Origin: Algorimicrobium echini
GTDB lineage: Bacteria; Bacteroidota; Bacteroidia; Flavobacteriales; Flavobacteriaceae
Direction of reading: 5' to 3'
NCBI RefSeq assembly: GCF_900115185.1
Contig: NZ_FOVN01000007.1
Span: 62,001 to 126,000 of the forward strand
DNA length: 64,000 nt
Shown in pieces: positions 19,039-27,176 of this stretch (within the stretch, counting starts at the first letter, position 1; each line of letters begins with the position of its first letter). The position numbers and the translations under genes were made by a program. The notes beneath the pieces are model-generated. The model was not told the DNA's origin, did not search any database, and saw nothing but the letters and a program-made list of their open reading frames with translations.

Positions 19039-19899
19039 TTACATGTTTAAGGTTCCAGCATTAACAATTGGTGATGCATCTTTATCACCACATAAAACAA
19101 CCATTAAATTACTCACCATAGCTGCCTTACGTTCATCATCTAAATGGACAATATCTTTCTTGCTTAATTCGTCTAAAGCCATTTCAACCATACTTACAGC
19201 ACCTTCCACAATTTTATGTCTAGCTGCAACGATAGCTGTAGCTTGCTGGCGTTTTAGCATGGCATTTGCAATTTCTTGCGCATAGGCTAAATAACCAATT
19301 CTAGCTTCTAATACTTCAATTCCAGCAATTGATAAACGCTCGTCTATTTCTTTTTCAAGCGCGACACTAACTTCATTCAAACTGGAGCGCAAAGTGATGT
19401 CTTCATCTAAACCTTCATCTGCAAAATTATCATACGGATACATACTGGCTAATTTTCTAACGGCAGCATCGGTTTGAACACGGACAAAATTTTCATAATT
19501 ATCCACATCAAAGGCAGCTTTGTACGTATTTTGAACACGCCAAACTAAAATGGTGCTAATCATGACAGGATTTCCGAGTTTATCGTTGACTTTCAGGCGT
19601 TCGCTGTCAAAATTACTCGCTCGCAATGATATTTTTTTCTTGGTATAAAATGGATTCGTCCAATAAAATCCATTCTCTTTTATGGTGCCAACGTATTTCC
19701 CAAACAATAGTAACACTCGAGAACCATTAGGTTGTACCATAATAAAGCCAGGTGCAATAAATAATGCGATAACGACAACTGCAATGTAGGCTGGGTTTTC
19801 GGTGGTAATAGCGGTGGCAATGCTTCCAAAAAATAATACAAGGAATACAAACAACATTAAGTAGCCGTTTGCAGGTGATATAATTTTCTCTTCTTTCAT
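19039..19899 (-). CDS. SPFH domain / band 7 family protein
   Basis: 286 residues. Two N-terminal hydrophobic segments (GYLMLFVFLVLFFGSIAT and PAYIAVVVIALFIAPGF) are followed by the SPFH domain: VQPNGSRVLLLFGKYVGTI, NPFYTKKKISLRASNF, VMISTILVWRVQNTYKAAF. The C-terminal half is a long helix with AYAQEIANAMLKRQQATAIV. SPFH proteins form membrane microdomain scaffolds or cages. It heads an operon with DUF4177, hydrolase and RHH genes. A promoter TTTG-N20-TATCTTTA lies at 19935-19966. Confidence 0.93.
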   Translation of the reverse strand: MKEEKIISPANGYLMLFVFLVLFFGSIATAITTENPAYIAVVVIALFIAPGFIMVQPNGSRVLLLFGKYVGTIKENGFYWTNPFYTKKKISLRASNFDSERLKVNDKLGNPVMISTILVWRVQNTYKAAFDVDNYENFVRVQTDAAVRKLASMYPYDNFADEGLDEDITLRSSLNEVSVALEKEIDERLSIAGIEVLEARIGYLAYAQEIANAMLKRQQATAIVAARHKIVEGAVSMVEMALDELSKKDIVHLDDERKAAMVSNLMVVLCGDKDASPIVNAGTLNM

Positions 19900-19934
19900 G
19901 ATTAGTTATTTAGTATGATATTAAAATGATATTA

Positions 19935-19966
19935 TAAAGATATATATAAAATTATTATCCTACAAA
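19935..19966 (-). promoter_or_regulatory. Promoter of the SPFH operon
   Basis: On the minus strand TTTG (19963-19966) and TATCTTTA (19935-19942) are separated by 20 bases. The last base of the -7 box differs from consensus (A for G). The box ends 35 bases before the SPFH start. Confidence 0.65.
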
Positions 19967-20082
19967 TCATTTTTGGCATGACTATTGAAATATAAATAGT
20001 GTTATTGTAACTTAACTTTAATTAGAGTGTGGTTACTTTAATTAAAAGCAATAACATTTCATATTTTTGGTTGGTTAGTAAG

Positions 20083-20115
20083 GAAAGCACTCTTTTTAGA
20101 GTGCTTTCTTTTTTC
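20083..20115 (+). terminator. Terminator hairpin with no plus-strand gene upstream
   Basis: GAAAGCACTCT / AGAGTGCTTTC form an 11-pair stem with loop TTTT, followed by T-rich sequence on the plus strand. Both neighbouring genes are on the minus strand; on that strand no U-run follows. A plus-strand -7 box TATTTTTG at 20062-20069 lies just before it. Confidence 0.65.
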
Positions 20116-20132
20116 TTATAATAGGAAATATA

Positions 20133-21056
20133 TTATTTTATAAAGGCTGTGAGTGCAAGTATAAGTTCAGGAGCTAAAGGACGAAAGGATTCTCCATAGG
20201 ATTTTGAGTTTTCAAGATTTCCACCTTCAATAATGAATAGTACATGATTCATATTAGTGATAGTCTTTAAAGTACCGACTTTGGCAGCCTCATAGAGTTG
20301 ATTTGCTTCTTCTGGAGATACTTGTAAATCTTTAGTACCATTGATAATTAAAACAGGAATATTGAGAGTTTCCATAATTTCAATTGGATTGTATTGCATC
20401 CAATCAGCTATAAAATCTTGCGTGTCTAAACTAAAAATATTAGAAAGTTCTTGCGGAAATTCGGTTGTGGTTTTTCCTGTTCTTAAAACGTTAAACACAC
20501 GTTCGGCATCAGGCTTTAGTCTAGGAGCTGTTTGTTCTATTTGTTCTAAAATAACCTGGTCAATACTTTTTGCAGAGCCTCCTAGCGAAACAAGACCAGT
20601 AATATGCTCGTTGGCAGCCAACATTCCTATTAAACTACCTTGACCATGACCTATAATATATATGGCGTTGTAGTTTTCTTTTTTAACAAAATAATTTACG
20701 ACGTCTTTAGCATCTTTTACATAGTCATCAAAAGTAAGTCTTGCATTTACACGACCTTTTAAAATTTGTTTAACTATTCGTTTGTCATATCTGAAAGACG
20801 TGATACCGTTTTCTGCCAAGCTAAAGGCTATTTTTTTTAAATTATTGTTTTTTTGAAAATTTTGATTTCCATTTCTATCGGTAGGGCCATAATCACCAAT
20901 AATAATCGCTAAAATATTTTTACTGGCATCTTTTGGCTCTAATAGCGTGCCATCAACAAAGGGAGATACTTCAATTTCAGTTTGCGTTGTGGTTGGTTCT
21001 TGAGCTACGGTTTGAAAGGTTATGGAGAATACTAAAACAGAAATGAATAATTTCAT
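20133..21056 (-). CDS. Alpha/beta hydrolase-like exported protein lacking the nucleophile serine
   Basis: 307 residues from ATG 21056, which gives a proper signal peptide (MKLFISVLVFSITFQTVAQEP); the frame is open further upstream but without a signal. It is a paralogue of the 17876-18811 hydrolase: same order of RNGNQ, nucleophile elbow, INGTKDLQV and MNHVLFI. The elbow reads GHGQGSL, with glycine where the paralogue has serine (codon GGT at about 20645), so hydrolysis is unlikely. The acid and histidine are kept. It may act as a binding protein or pseudoenzyme in the periplasm. Confidence 0.83.
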   Translation of the reverse strand: MKLFISVLVFSITFQTVAQEPTTTQTEIEVSPFVDGTLLEPKDASKNILAIIIGDYGPTDRNGNQNFQKNNNLKKIAFSLAENGITSFRYDKRIVKQILKGRVNARLTFDDYVKDAKDVVNYFVKKENYNAIYIIGHGQGSLIGMLAANEHITGLVSLGGSAKSIDQVILEQIEQTAPRLKPDAERVFNVLRTGKTTTEFPQELSNIFSLDTQDFIADWMQYNPIEIMETLNIPVLIINGTKDLQVSPEEANQLYEAAKVGTLKTITNMNHVLFIIEGGNLENSKSYGESFRPLAPELILALTAFIK

Positions 21057-21171
21057 AATAATGTTATTAAAATAGTAAAAAATGATTTCATTTAAACTAT
21101 AACGTAAAATTACAATTTTTAGATATGTATTTGTGAACATTTTAAACCAAATATGATTTCAGAAAAAGTGT

Positions 21172-21251
21172 ATTTCGTCGATTAAAAGTGATATTTAGTC
21201 GGTAAATGTTAAAATTATGTGCATTTCATCGAAAATAAATGTATTTAAACG
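21172..21251. promoter_or_regulatory. Half-site array, offsets 0/21/51 (copy 2)
   Basis: ATTTCGTCG (21172-21180), ATTTAGTCG (21193-21201) and ATTTCATCG (21223-21231) are direct repeats, with a weaker ATTTAAACG (21243-21251). The first two are separated by exactly 12 bases, the LytTR two-site layout. Offsets agree with copy 1 at 10365-10432. On the plus strand the array ends 20 bases before a -7 box at 21272. On the minus strand a weaker box (CATATTTG, 21148-21155) lies 17 bases away and could serve the pseudo-hydrolase gene. Confidence 0.55.
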
Positions 21252-21271
21252 TTAGTAATAAAAACTAATTT

Positions 21272-21279
21272 TATATTTG
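21272..21279 (+). promoter_or_regulatory. Candidate -7 box for a short RNA
   Basis: TATATTTG matches TAnnTTTG exactly, in an intergenic region with no plus-strand gene before a strong terminator at 21397-21427. Confidence 0.5.
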
Positions 21280-21284
21280 ACCTG

Positions 21285-21427
21285 TACTAAAAGACATACT
21301 TTTTAGTTCAATGGATTAATTAATTAATATTTGCATTATGTCGTTGATACTAGAGACCCTAAATCTAACAGCATAATAATAAAGCAAATAAAAACGAAAC
21401 CGAGGTTGAGGGACCTCGGTTTTTTTT
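21285..21427 (+). ncRNA. Candidate small RNA (about 140 nt)
   Basis: A promoter-like box ends at 21279 and an intrinsic terminator begins at 21397, with no gene on this strand between them. The 5' part can form the hairpin ACTAAAAG / CTTTTTAGT around 21286-21308. A 12-codon open frame, MSLILETLNLTA, lies at 21339-21377 and might be a translated peptide or chance. I do not recognise the RNA as a known family. The start is estimated from the box, not observed. Confidence 0.4.
21397..21427 (+). terminator. Strong plus-strand terminator
   Basis: The stem AAACCGAGGT / ACCTCGGTTT (10 pairs, loop TGAGGG) is followed by eight T on the plus strand. Neighbouring genes are on the minus strand, so it most likely ends a separate plus-strand transcript. 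Confidence 0.85.
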
Positions 21428-21428
21428 G

Positions 21429-22028
21429 TTAGACTATTTTCCGAAACGTTAAATTAATTCGTTCGCCAACATTTTTTTTGGTTTTCGGGATTTGATGAAG
21501 CCAAAACTGCTGCATTTCTCCAGCCATAATAAGTAAACTTCCAGATTCTAATAGTAGCTTATGTCTTTCTGTTTTAATAGTCCGATGTTTATAATGAAAG
21601 TATCTAGAAGCCCCTAAACTCAAAGATGCAATTATAGGATTTTTACCTAGCTCTTTTTCATTGTCCGCATGCCAACCGTTACTATCATTTCCGTGCCGAT
21701 ACCTATTCAGTAAAACGGTTGTAAAGTTGGTGTTTGCTTCGTTTTCAATAGCTGTTTTAATATGTAGTAATTTGTCAGTAAAGGGTTGCGGTTGCATGAT
21801 AATGTTAGAGTAAGAGTAGCTTTTTGTATTGTTTGCATATAAAGCGGTAAGTCGTGGTTGTAGATGAGTTTTTCCAAAAATAGTAATGGTATCTTGTTGC
21901 CAAGTACAATTTTCTAATAGGGAAACAAATAAATCATGAGCTTTTTGTGGAGTATAAAAATGCGGAATATAAATCAATTCAGCTTGCGGTAAATTAAAAA
22001 CAGTTTTTTGGGAAGAAAATAAGTCCAT
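21429..22028 (-). CDS. AlkB-like 2-oxoglutarate/Fe(II) dioxygenase
   Basis: 199 residues, typical for AlkB-family proteins of the ALKBH2/3-like type in Bacteroidota. The iron ligands appear in NGWHADNEKELG (H-x-D) and in the late WLHQIPKTK segment; the 2-oxoglutarate arginine is in GERINLTFR at the C-terminus. The block PIIASLSLGASRYFHY is characteristic. These enzymes repair alkylated bases by oxidative demethylation. Single gene, divergent from the dipeptidase gene at 22061. Confidence 0.9.
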   Translation of the reverse strand: MDLFSSQKTVFNLPQAELIYIPHFYTPQKAHDLFVSLLENCTWQQDTITIFGKTHLQPRLTALYANNTKSYSYSNIIMQPQPFTDKLLHIKTAIENEANTNFTTVLLNRYRHGNDSNGWHADNEKELGKNPIIASLSLGASRYFHYKHRTIKTERHKLLLESGSLLIMAGEMQQFWLHQIPKTKKNVGERINLTFRKIV

Positions 22029-22060
22029 CGTATATTTTTTTCTAAATTAGTGGATTGATT

Positions 22061-22735
22061 ATGAAATACAAAGTTATAATAAGTCTTGTGGTTTTGGTAG
22101 GTCTAGCTTTTGCACAAAAGCAAACACTGCCAGAGGGTTTTGTGTACGGTAATTCTGTTATCCCAGATATAGATGTGGAATTACGCTATTATTCTACTAA
22201 TAATTTTGTTGGTGATACCATAACTGGATACCATACAAATATCTTAATTGTAACCAAGCCTACTGCAGATGCTTTGAAAAAAGTTCAAGATGAATTAGCT
22301 CAACAAAATTTATGCTTACGTATTTATGATGCTTATAGACCACAGCGCGCTGTAAATCATTTTATAAGTTGGGCTAAAGATTTGGAAGATACCCGACAGA
22401 AAGCATCTTTTTATCCTAATGTAAAAAAGAAACATTTATTTCGTGATGGTTATATAGCATCTCGATCGGGACATAGTCGAGGTAGTACAGTAGATTTAAC
22501 CATTATTGATGCCAATACGCTAGAGCCATTAGATATGGGTAGTCCTTATGATTTTTTTGGTGAACCATCTTGGGTTGCTTATCAGAATTTGTCTGACATT
22601 CAGAAGAAAAACCGACAATTATTACAACAGGTCATGCAAAAACATGGTTTTAGAAATTATCCACAAGAGTGGTGGCATTTTACTTTACGTGGTGAGCCGT
22701 TCCCGAAAACGTATTTTGATTTTGTGATTGAGTAG
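22061..22735 (+). CDS. D-alanyl-D-alanine dipeptidase, VanX/DdpX type
   Basis: 224 residues from ATG 22061; the two codons before it (TTG ATT) are not needed. A signal peptide (MKYKVIISLVVLVGLAFAQ) indicates a periplasmic enzyme. VanX-family zinc motifs are RSGHSRGSTVDLT (H and D ligands), RIYDAYRPQRAV, and QEWWHFT (catalytic glutamate and third ligand). Such enzymes split D-Ala-D-Ala released from cell wall. No van regulatory genes are nearby, so a housekeeping or recycling role is more likely than glycopeptide resistance. Confidence 0.9.
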   Translation: MKYKVIISLVVLVGLAFAQKQTLPEGFVYGNSVIPDIDVELRYYSTNNFVGDTITGYHTNILIVTKPTADALKKVQDELAQQNLCLRIYDAYRPQRAVNHFISWAKDLEDTRQKASFYPNVKKKHLFRDGYIASRSGHSRGSTVDLTIIDANTLEPLDMGSPYDFFGEPSWVAYQNLSDIQKKNRQLLQQVMQKHGFRNYPQEWWHFTLRGEPFPKTYFDFVIE

Positions 22736-22746
22736 ATTTTGAGATT

Positions 22747-23100
22747 TTACAGATACCCAAAAGCCCAATACATTAATCCAAACTGCAATGGAATCCGTAG
22801 AATTAAAATCCATTTAGGAATTCCTGCTGATGCTTCCTTGCTGAAGAGCATATAGAAATGCACCAATAAAAATGCCATTAACATGGTAATAATAGCATAA
22901 ATGGCAAAGGCCTTCACGTCAGGAAAACAGATAGCTATTCCTAAAATTATTTCAGCTAATCCGCTCACATAAACCAAGGTTTTATGGCATGGCAAGTAAC
23001 GAGGCATAATTCGTAAATACATTACGGGTTTTACAAAATGCAGGATACCAGCAATAACATACATAGCTGCCATAAGGTATAGGTGCCAAGGGTTATTCAT
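22747..23100 (-). CDS. DoxX family membrane protein
   Basis: 117 residues with four hydrophobic helices: YLMAAMYVIAGILHF, LVYVSGLAEIILGIAICF, AFAIYAIITMLMAFLLVHF and ILRIPLQFGLMYWAF. The segment GILHFVKPVMYLRIMPRYLP is typical for the small DoxX-like proteins. Biochemical role not established. It overlaps the end of the upstream minus-strand gene by 8 bases, so the two are probably translated from one mRNA. Confidence 0.82.
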   Translation of the reverse strand: MNNPWHLYLMAAMYVIAGILHFVKPVMYLRIMPRYLPCHKTLVYVSGLAEIILGIAICFPDVKAFAIYAIITMLMAFLLVHFYMLFSKEASAGIPKWILILRIPLQFGLMYWAFGYL

Positions 23101-24067
23101 CGTTATAAACTTTATACGTGAAGCCTATTCCGTAATTATTCAGACCTTTTTTTAGTAGTCCAGAATCTATATTGCCCTGTTTAAATTGGATCCAATTGTT
23201 GCCGTTTATAAACACCCGTTTAATATAGGTGTTATTAGAGTTTATCTCATCTGTAAATGGTAATAGTGGTCTGAAATTAGTTGGTATTTTTACGGTTCCT
23301 TCCGGACCCTTCAATTCTTTATATTTTTTGTTAGGGAGCAGCTTTCCAGTTTTATCAGTGTAACCCAAAACTTGAAGTGATACAAAAAATCCATCATTAG
23401 GAATGGTTATGTTGTAAGAATTAAGATCTAAATTATAAACATCACCTCCTTTTTCTGTAGCACGAAATACAATGTTTTCATAGGTTAAAACCTGTCCAGG
23501 AACACCGTTGTCATTTTTATATAGTTTAACCTTAAATAATGTTGAAAAGGGTTTTTTTTCAGCATTCTTACGGTTGCGTTTTTCCCAATCTTTAGATTCC
23601 AAGGTAATGGGAAAGTGAATAGTGCTTATTTTTGTTAGTTTTGAATCAGGATTATTAAAAAAAACGGCTATTTCAGATTCTATAGTTGGTAGCCAACATG
23701 AATAGTAATCGTCATCCAAATAGGGTTTTAAGGTTTCTTCTTTAAACTTTCTTCCTTCAGCAATTAGGATGACTTCATCTAATTCACTGACTTCTTCATC
23801 TAAAAAAATACTATTTTCCATGGTATTAGTGGCTACCTTTTTACTTTTGTAGCCTAGTGCAGAAACATACAAGGTATCTATATCAGCATATAATTTTTCG
23901 GTAAAAATAAAAAGACCTTCATCATCAGCAAATAAGCCTTGACCGTCTCCAAAGGATATGGTTGCATAAGAAATGGGTGTTTTAGATTTACTATCTTTAA
24001 TAGTTATTTGCGCGATTCCCAATGAGGAGAAACATAAAAAAAATAAGATAAAATAGGGCTTAAGCAT
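23093..24067 (-). CDS. Carboxypeptidase-like regulatory domain protein, exported
   Basis: 324 residues. Signal peptide MLKPYFILFFLCFSSLGIAQ is followed by a carboxypeptidase-regulatory-like beta-sandwich (TIKDSKSKTPISYATISF, then YVSALGYKSKKV) at about residues 21-85. The remaining part has a beta-rich domain containing KTKLYKNDNG-like and GNNWIQFKQG segments seen in other Bacteroidota exported proteins. Not long enough to be a TonB-dependent receptor. Location probably periplasm or outer membrane. A box TATCTTTA (24092-24099) lies upstream. Confidence 0.75.
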   Translation of the reverse strand: MLKPYFILFFLCFSSLGIAQITIKDSKSKTPISYATISFGDGQGLFADDEGLFIFTEKLYADIDTLYVSALGYKSKKVATNTMENSIFLDEEVSELDEVILIAEGRKFKEETLKPYLDDDYYSCWLPTIESEIAVFFNNPDSKLTKISTIHFPITLESKDWEKRNRKNAEKKPFSTLFKVKLYKNDNGVPGQVLTYENIVFRATEKGGDVYNLDLNSYNITIPNDGFFVSLQVLGYTDKTGKLLPNKKYKELKGPEGTVKIPTNFRPLLPFTDEINSNNTYIKRVFINGNNWIQFKQGNIDSGLLKKGLNNYGIGFTYKVYNDE

Positions 24068-24150
24068 GAATATTTAATGGGTGTTAAAATTTAAAGATAC
24101 AATTTATAACAATAAATGACGAACCAATATTACTTACAGCCTCTTTAGGG

Positions 24151-25392
24151 TTAATACCAGCGTTTTTTCTTTTTTTTGGAAGCCGCGCTTTTTCTACCTT
24201 TTTTATGTTTACTTCCAGAATCTTTAGATTTGTGAGTTATAGGTTTTGCTTTTGGATCTAATGGGTATGGATGACTTTCTTCAACAGGAATTGCTATTTG
24301 AAGTAATTGTTGAATGGTTGTAACATAGTTTTTCTCGTCTGCTCCACAAAATGAATAAGCCATTCCTGAACTGCCTGCACGACCTGTTCTACCTATTCGA
24401 TGTATGTAGGTTTCTGGTATGTTTGGTAAATCGAAATTAATAACAGCATCTAGTTCACTAATGTCAATTCCGCGAGCCGCAACATCTGTGGCAATAAGAA
24501 TATTAATTACGCCATTTTTAAATTTTTTTAAAGCTTCTTGCCTGTCGGTTTGGGTTTTATCACCATGAATGGTTTCAACATTATAACCGTTTTTAGTGAG
24601 TGCACTTTCTAATTTATCAACACCAAATTTTGTACGTCTAAAAATGAGAATACTCCCTTTTATGTTGTTGCGAAGTAAATGCAAACACAACTCAATTTTA
24701 TGACGTTTGGGGACATAATACAATACTTGTCCAATGTTCTTGGCGGCTAAAGCTGTTGTTGAAACTTCAATACGTTCAGGCCATTTTAAAATAGTATTTG
24801 CTAATTGTTCTACTTTATAGGGCATGGTTGCAGAGAAAAGGAGAATCTGTTTTTCTTTTGGACACAGGTTGTCAATATGCTTGACATCGTCAATAAAACC
24901 CATGTCTAACATTAAATCGGCTTCATCTAAAACTAATATTTCAACTGCGCTTAAATTAATAACACCTTGTTTCTCTAAATCAATTAATCGGCCAGGTGTA
25001 GCGATTAAAATATCGACCCCTTTCATTAAGACATCCACTTGTGGTTTTTCTGAAATTCCACCAAAAATTACTGTTGTCCGCAAATTAGTATGACGACCAT
25101 ACGCTTTAAAATTATTGCCAATTTGTAAGGCTAATTCACGAGTAGGACTAACAATAAGTGCTTTTATGGTTTTATGGCCACGAGGTGCATCTTGCTTTTC
25201 AGACAATAATTGTAGAATTGGTAAAGCAAAAGCAGCCGTTTTTCCAGTTCCTGTTTGTGCAGACGTTATCACATCTTTTTTTGCTAAAACCTGCGGTATC
25301 GTTTGTAATTGTACAGCAGTTGGCTGTGTATATCCTTGTTCTTCAATAGCTTTTAAAAGCGGATTAATCAATTTTAAATCTTTAAACGACAT
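24151..25392 (-). CDS. DEAD-box RNA helicase
   Basis: 413 residues from ATG 25392; an alternative ATG 3 codons upstream (25401) lies very near the expected transcript start. All helicase motifs are visible: Q motif GYTQPTAVQLQTIP, AQTGTGKTAAF (I), PTRELALQ (Ia), TPGRL, DEAD (II), SAT (III), IFRRTKFGVD (IV), TDVAARGID (V) and HRIGRTGRAG (VI). The C-terminal tail is basic (KKGRKSAASKKKKKRW). This resembles RhlE-type helicases that work in ribosome assembly or RNA decay. Promoter box at 25410. Confidence 0.94.
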   Translation of the reverse strand: MSFKDLKLINPLLKAIEEQGYTQPTAVQLQTIPQVLAKKDVITSAQTGTGKTAAFALPILQLLSEKQDAPRGHKTIKALIVSPTRELALQIGNNFKAYGRHTNLRTTVIFGGISEKPQVDVLMKGVDILIATPGRLIDLEKQGVINLSAVEILVLDEADLMLDMGFIDDVKHIDNLCPKEKQILLFSATMPYKVEQLANTILKWPERIEVSTTALAAKNIGQVLYYVPKRHKIELCLHLLRNNIKGSILIFRRTKFGVDKLESALTKNGYNVETIHGDKTQTDRQEALKKFKNGVINILIATDVAARGIDISELDAVINFDLPNIPETYIHRIGRTGRAGSSGMAYSFCGADEKNYVTTIQQLLQIAIPVEESHPYPLDPKAKPITHKSKDSGSKHKKGRKSAASKKKKKRWY

Positions 25393-25409
25393 CTGTTGCA
25401 TATTTGAAG

Positions 25410-25417
25410 CAAAGATA
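25410..25417 (-). promoter_or_regulatory. Promoter -7 box for the DEAD-box helicase
   Basis: TATCTTTG on the minus strand matches consensus and lies 17 bases before ATG 25392 and 8 before ATG 25401, favouring the inner start. Confidence 0.65.
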
Positions 25418-25662
25418 CATGAAAAGTTTGGTGTGGATTTAGATAATGTCTGTCTTTAGTTAATAAATGTCGTAATAGTTCCTGTTGTTGATAGGGGACG
25501 TACCGTGATTTGCTAGTGCGTAAGTTTATTATAAATGTAAAAATGATAACCAATACTCTTAAAATTCTAATTAAAGGGCAATAGTTTTATTCATCACTTC
25601 CTTAATTTACAAAGTGGCGTACATTTTTTGCTTAAAAAAAGGATTACATCATTGGGAATTTG

Positions 25663-26205
25663 TTAATTATCCAAATCATCGCGGATTATTTTGTATTTTT
25701 CCCGACGCTGTTTTTTTTGGTTTTTGGATTTATTTTTCGCATTTTCTTTTTTCTTATCTGTTTCAAACCACATATGATTTTCCGATAGTCCTGTACCTTG
25801 TTTAATCATGATACCATTGTAGGGACAGTTGTCATAACCGCAATTGTGTTTTGAATAGTCCCCAAAGTTTCGATGCTTAATTTTTTTATCCGATAGTATT
25901 TTTTCTTGATTTTCTCTAATCTCTTTCCAAGCCTGACGTTCGTCAGCAACGGTTAAATTCATACCCAAAGTAGTCAGTTCAAAGTATGTTTTTGGGTCCT
26001 TTAACTGATAAAAATTAAACGTTTTTTTGAAAATAGTATGTGCAAAATCTCTAACCTCCATACGTGTTTCCAAATCTAAATTCTCGTTTTCACAAATGGA
26101 ACGATACAGTCCTAGCGTATTGAAATCTTTATATTGTTTATAATTTTCAATGATTAGAAAATACTCACTTTTATCTAATTGATTAAATTTCTTACCAATA
26201 GTCAT
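25663..26205 (-). CDS. Conserved hypothetical protein
   Basis: 180 residues, soluble, with no signal peptide. The middle contains a small Cys/His group (FGDYSKHNCGYDNCPYNG) that could bind metal, and the C-terminus is very basic (ENAKNKSKNQKKQRREKYK). The first 100 residues look helical. I do not recognise a named domain. A soluble protein with a basic tail might bind nucleic acid, but that is only inference. Monocistronic; the 260-base spacer before the helicase promoter shows no terminator. Confidence 0.72.
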   Translation of the reverse strand: MTIGKKFNQLDKSEYFLIIENYKQYKDFNTLGLYRSICENENLDLETRMEVRDFAHTIFKKTFNFYQLKDPKTYFELTTLGMNLTVADERQAWKEIRENQEKILSDKKIKHRNFGDYSKHNCGYDNCPYNGIMIKQGTGLSENHMWFETDKKKENAKNKSKNQKKQRREKYKIIRDDLDN

Positions 26206-26504
26206 TTTAATATTTTGAAGAAAGATTGCTTGCTAACAATATTTTTTGGTTCGGTATTAAAAATAGTGATTTTTATAGCTTTCACCATATTATTTTTAAT
26301 TACAATTTAAAACAACGAGTTAATGGTTTTACGAAAAAGCTATTTTTTTTGTTCTTTTTCTTTGCATATAACTAAAAAAGAAACCAAAATGGATGATAAT
26401 GATAGTATTCATTAAAAATATTGACGTTCTTTGTAAAACATTTTAGGCACAGTACGTGTAAAAGTGAAAGGTGTTTATAAATTCAACTATTTAAATAAAT
26501 AAGT

Positions 26505-27119
26505 ATGGCTTTTTTTAATAAAATTAAATGGGTTCTAGGCATTTTAATGGTTTTTGTATTGATTATTACCACGAATTTAATTGATAGAAATAACTTTCTC
26601 CGGGTTAAGGATTCGGTTACAACAATCTATGAAGACCGATTAATTGCTAACGATTTGATTTTTGAGATTTTAAGCCCAGTTCATGAGAAAGAAGTTGCCA
26701 TAGCCTTATCAGACTCTTCTTTTTTTTCTAATAAAAATGCTGTTATAAATAGTAATATTCAGGGATTTATTAAACAATTTGAACAAACCAAACTGACGCG
26801 AGAAGAACAAGCCGTTTTTAGTGATTTAAAACGTAATATTTCAGATCTAAAGGTGGCAGAAACTGCTTATGTAGATTCTGGTTTTTCCAATAAAAATGAG
26901 GTTTTAAGTCAGATTTCAGCGGTAAATAAAAACTTGTATGAGTTGTCTAAAATTCAATTAAATGAAGGAAGTAGACAGATTTCCATTAGTAATAGAGCTA
27001 TTGAGACGGTTGAATTATACACGCAAATTGAAATTTATTTCTTGATATTTTTAGCTATTGTAGTTCAAATAATTGTTATGTATAATCCTAAAAAGAAAGG
27101 TGTAGACGAATCTGAATAG
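26505..27119 (+). CDS. Membrane protein with chemoreceptor-like four-helix sensor domain
   Basis: 204 residues. A first membrane helix (WVLGILMVFVLIITTNLI, residues 9-26) and a second near the C-terminus (IEIYFLIFLAIVVQIIVMY) enclose a helical extracellular part of about 145 residues. It starts LRVKDSVTTIYEDRLIANDLI, the typical opening of the 4HB_MCP sensor domain. No HAMP, kinase or signalling domain follows; the chain stops after a short lysine-rich tail. It may work with a separate partner. The 299 bases upstream (26206-26504) hold no other gene I can support. Confidence 0.78.
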   Translation: MAFFNKIKWVLGILMVFVLIITTNLIDRNNFLRVKDSVTTIYEDRLIANDLIFEILSPVHEKEVAIALSDSSFFSNKNAVINSNIQGFIKQFEQTKLTREEQAVFSDLKRNISDLKVAETAYVDSGFSNKNEVLSQISAVNKNLYELSKIQLNEGSRQISISNRAIETVELYTQIEIYFLIFLAIVVQIIVMYNPKKKGVDESE

Positions 27120-27176
27120 TTGCGAATATTTGTTTGAATTTGGCCGAATTAATTTTATAGTAGTTAACCCTGTAAA

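Noticed and set aside
22061-22735. Vancomycin resistance (vanX) locus
   Set aside because: No vanH, vanA or vanRS genes nearby; VanX-type dipeptidases are common housekeeping enzymes in this phylum.
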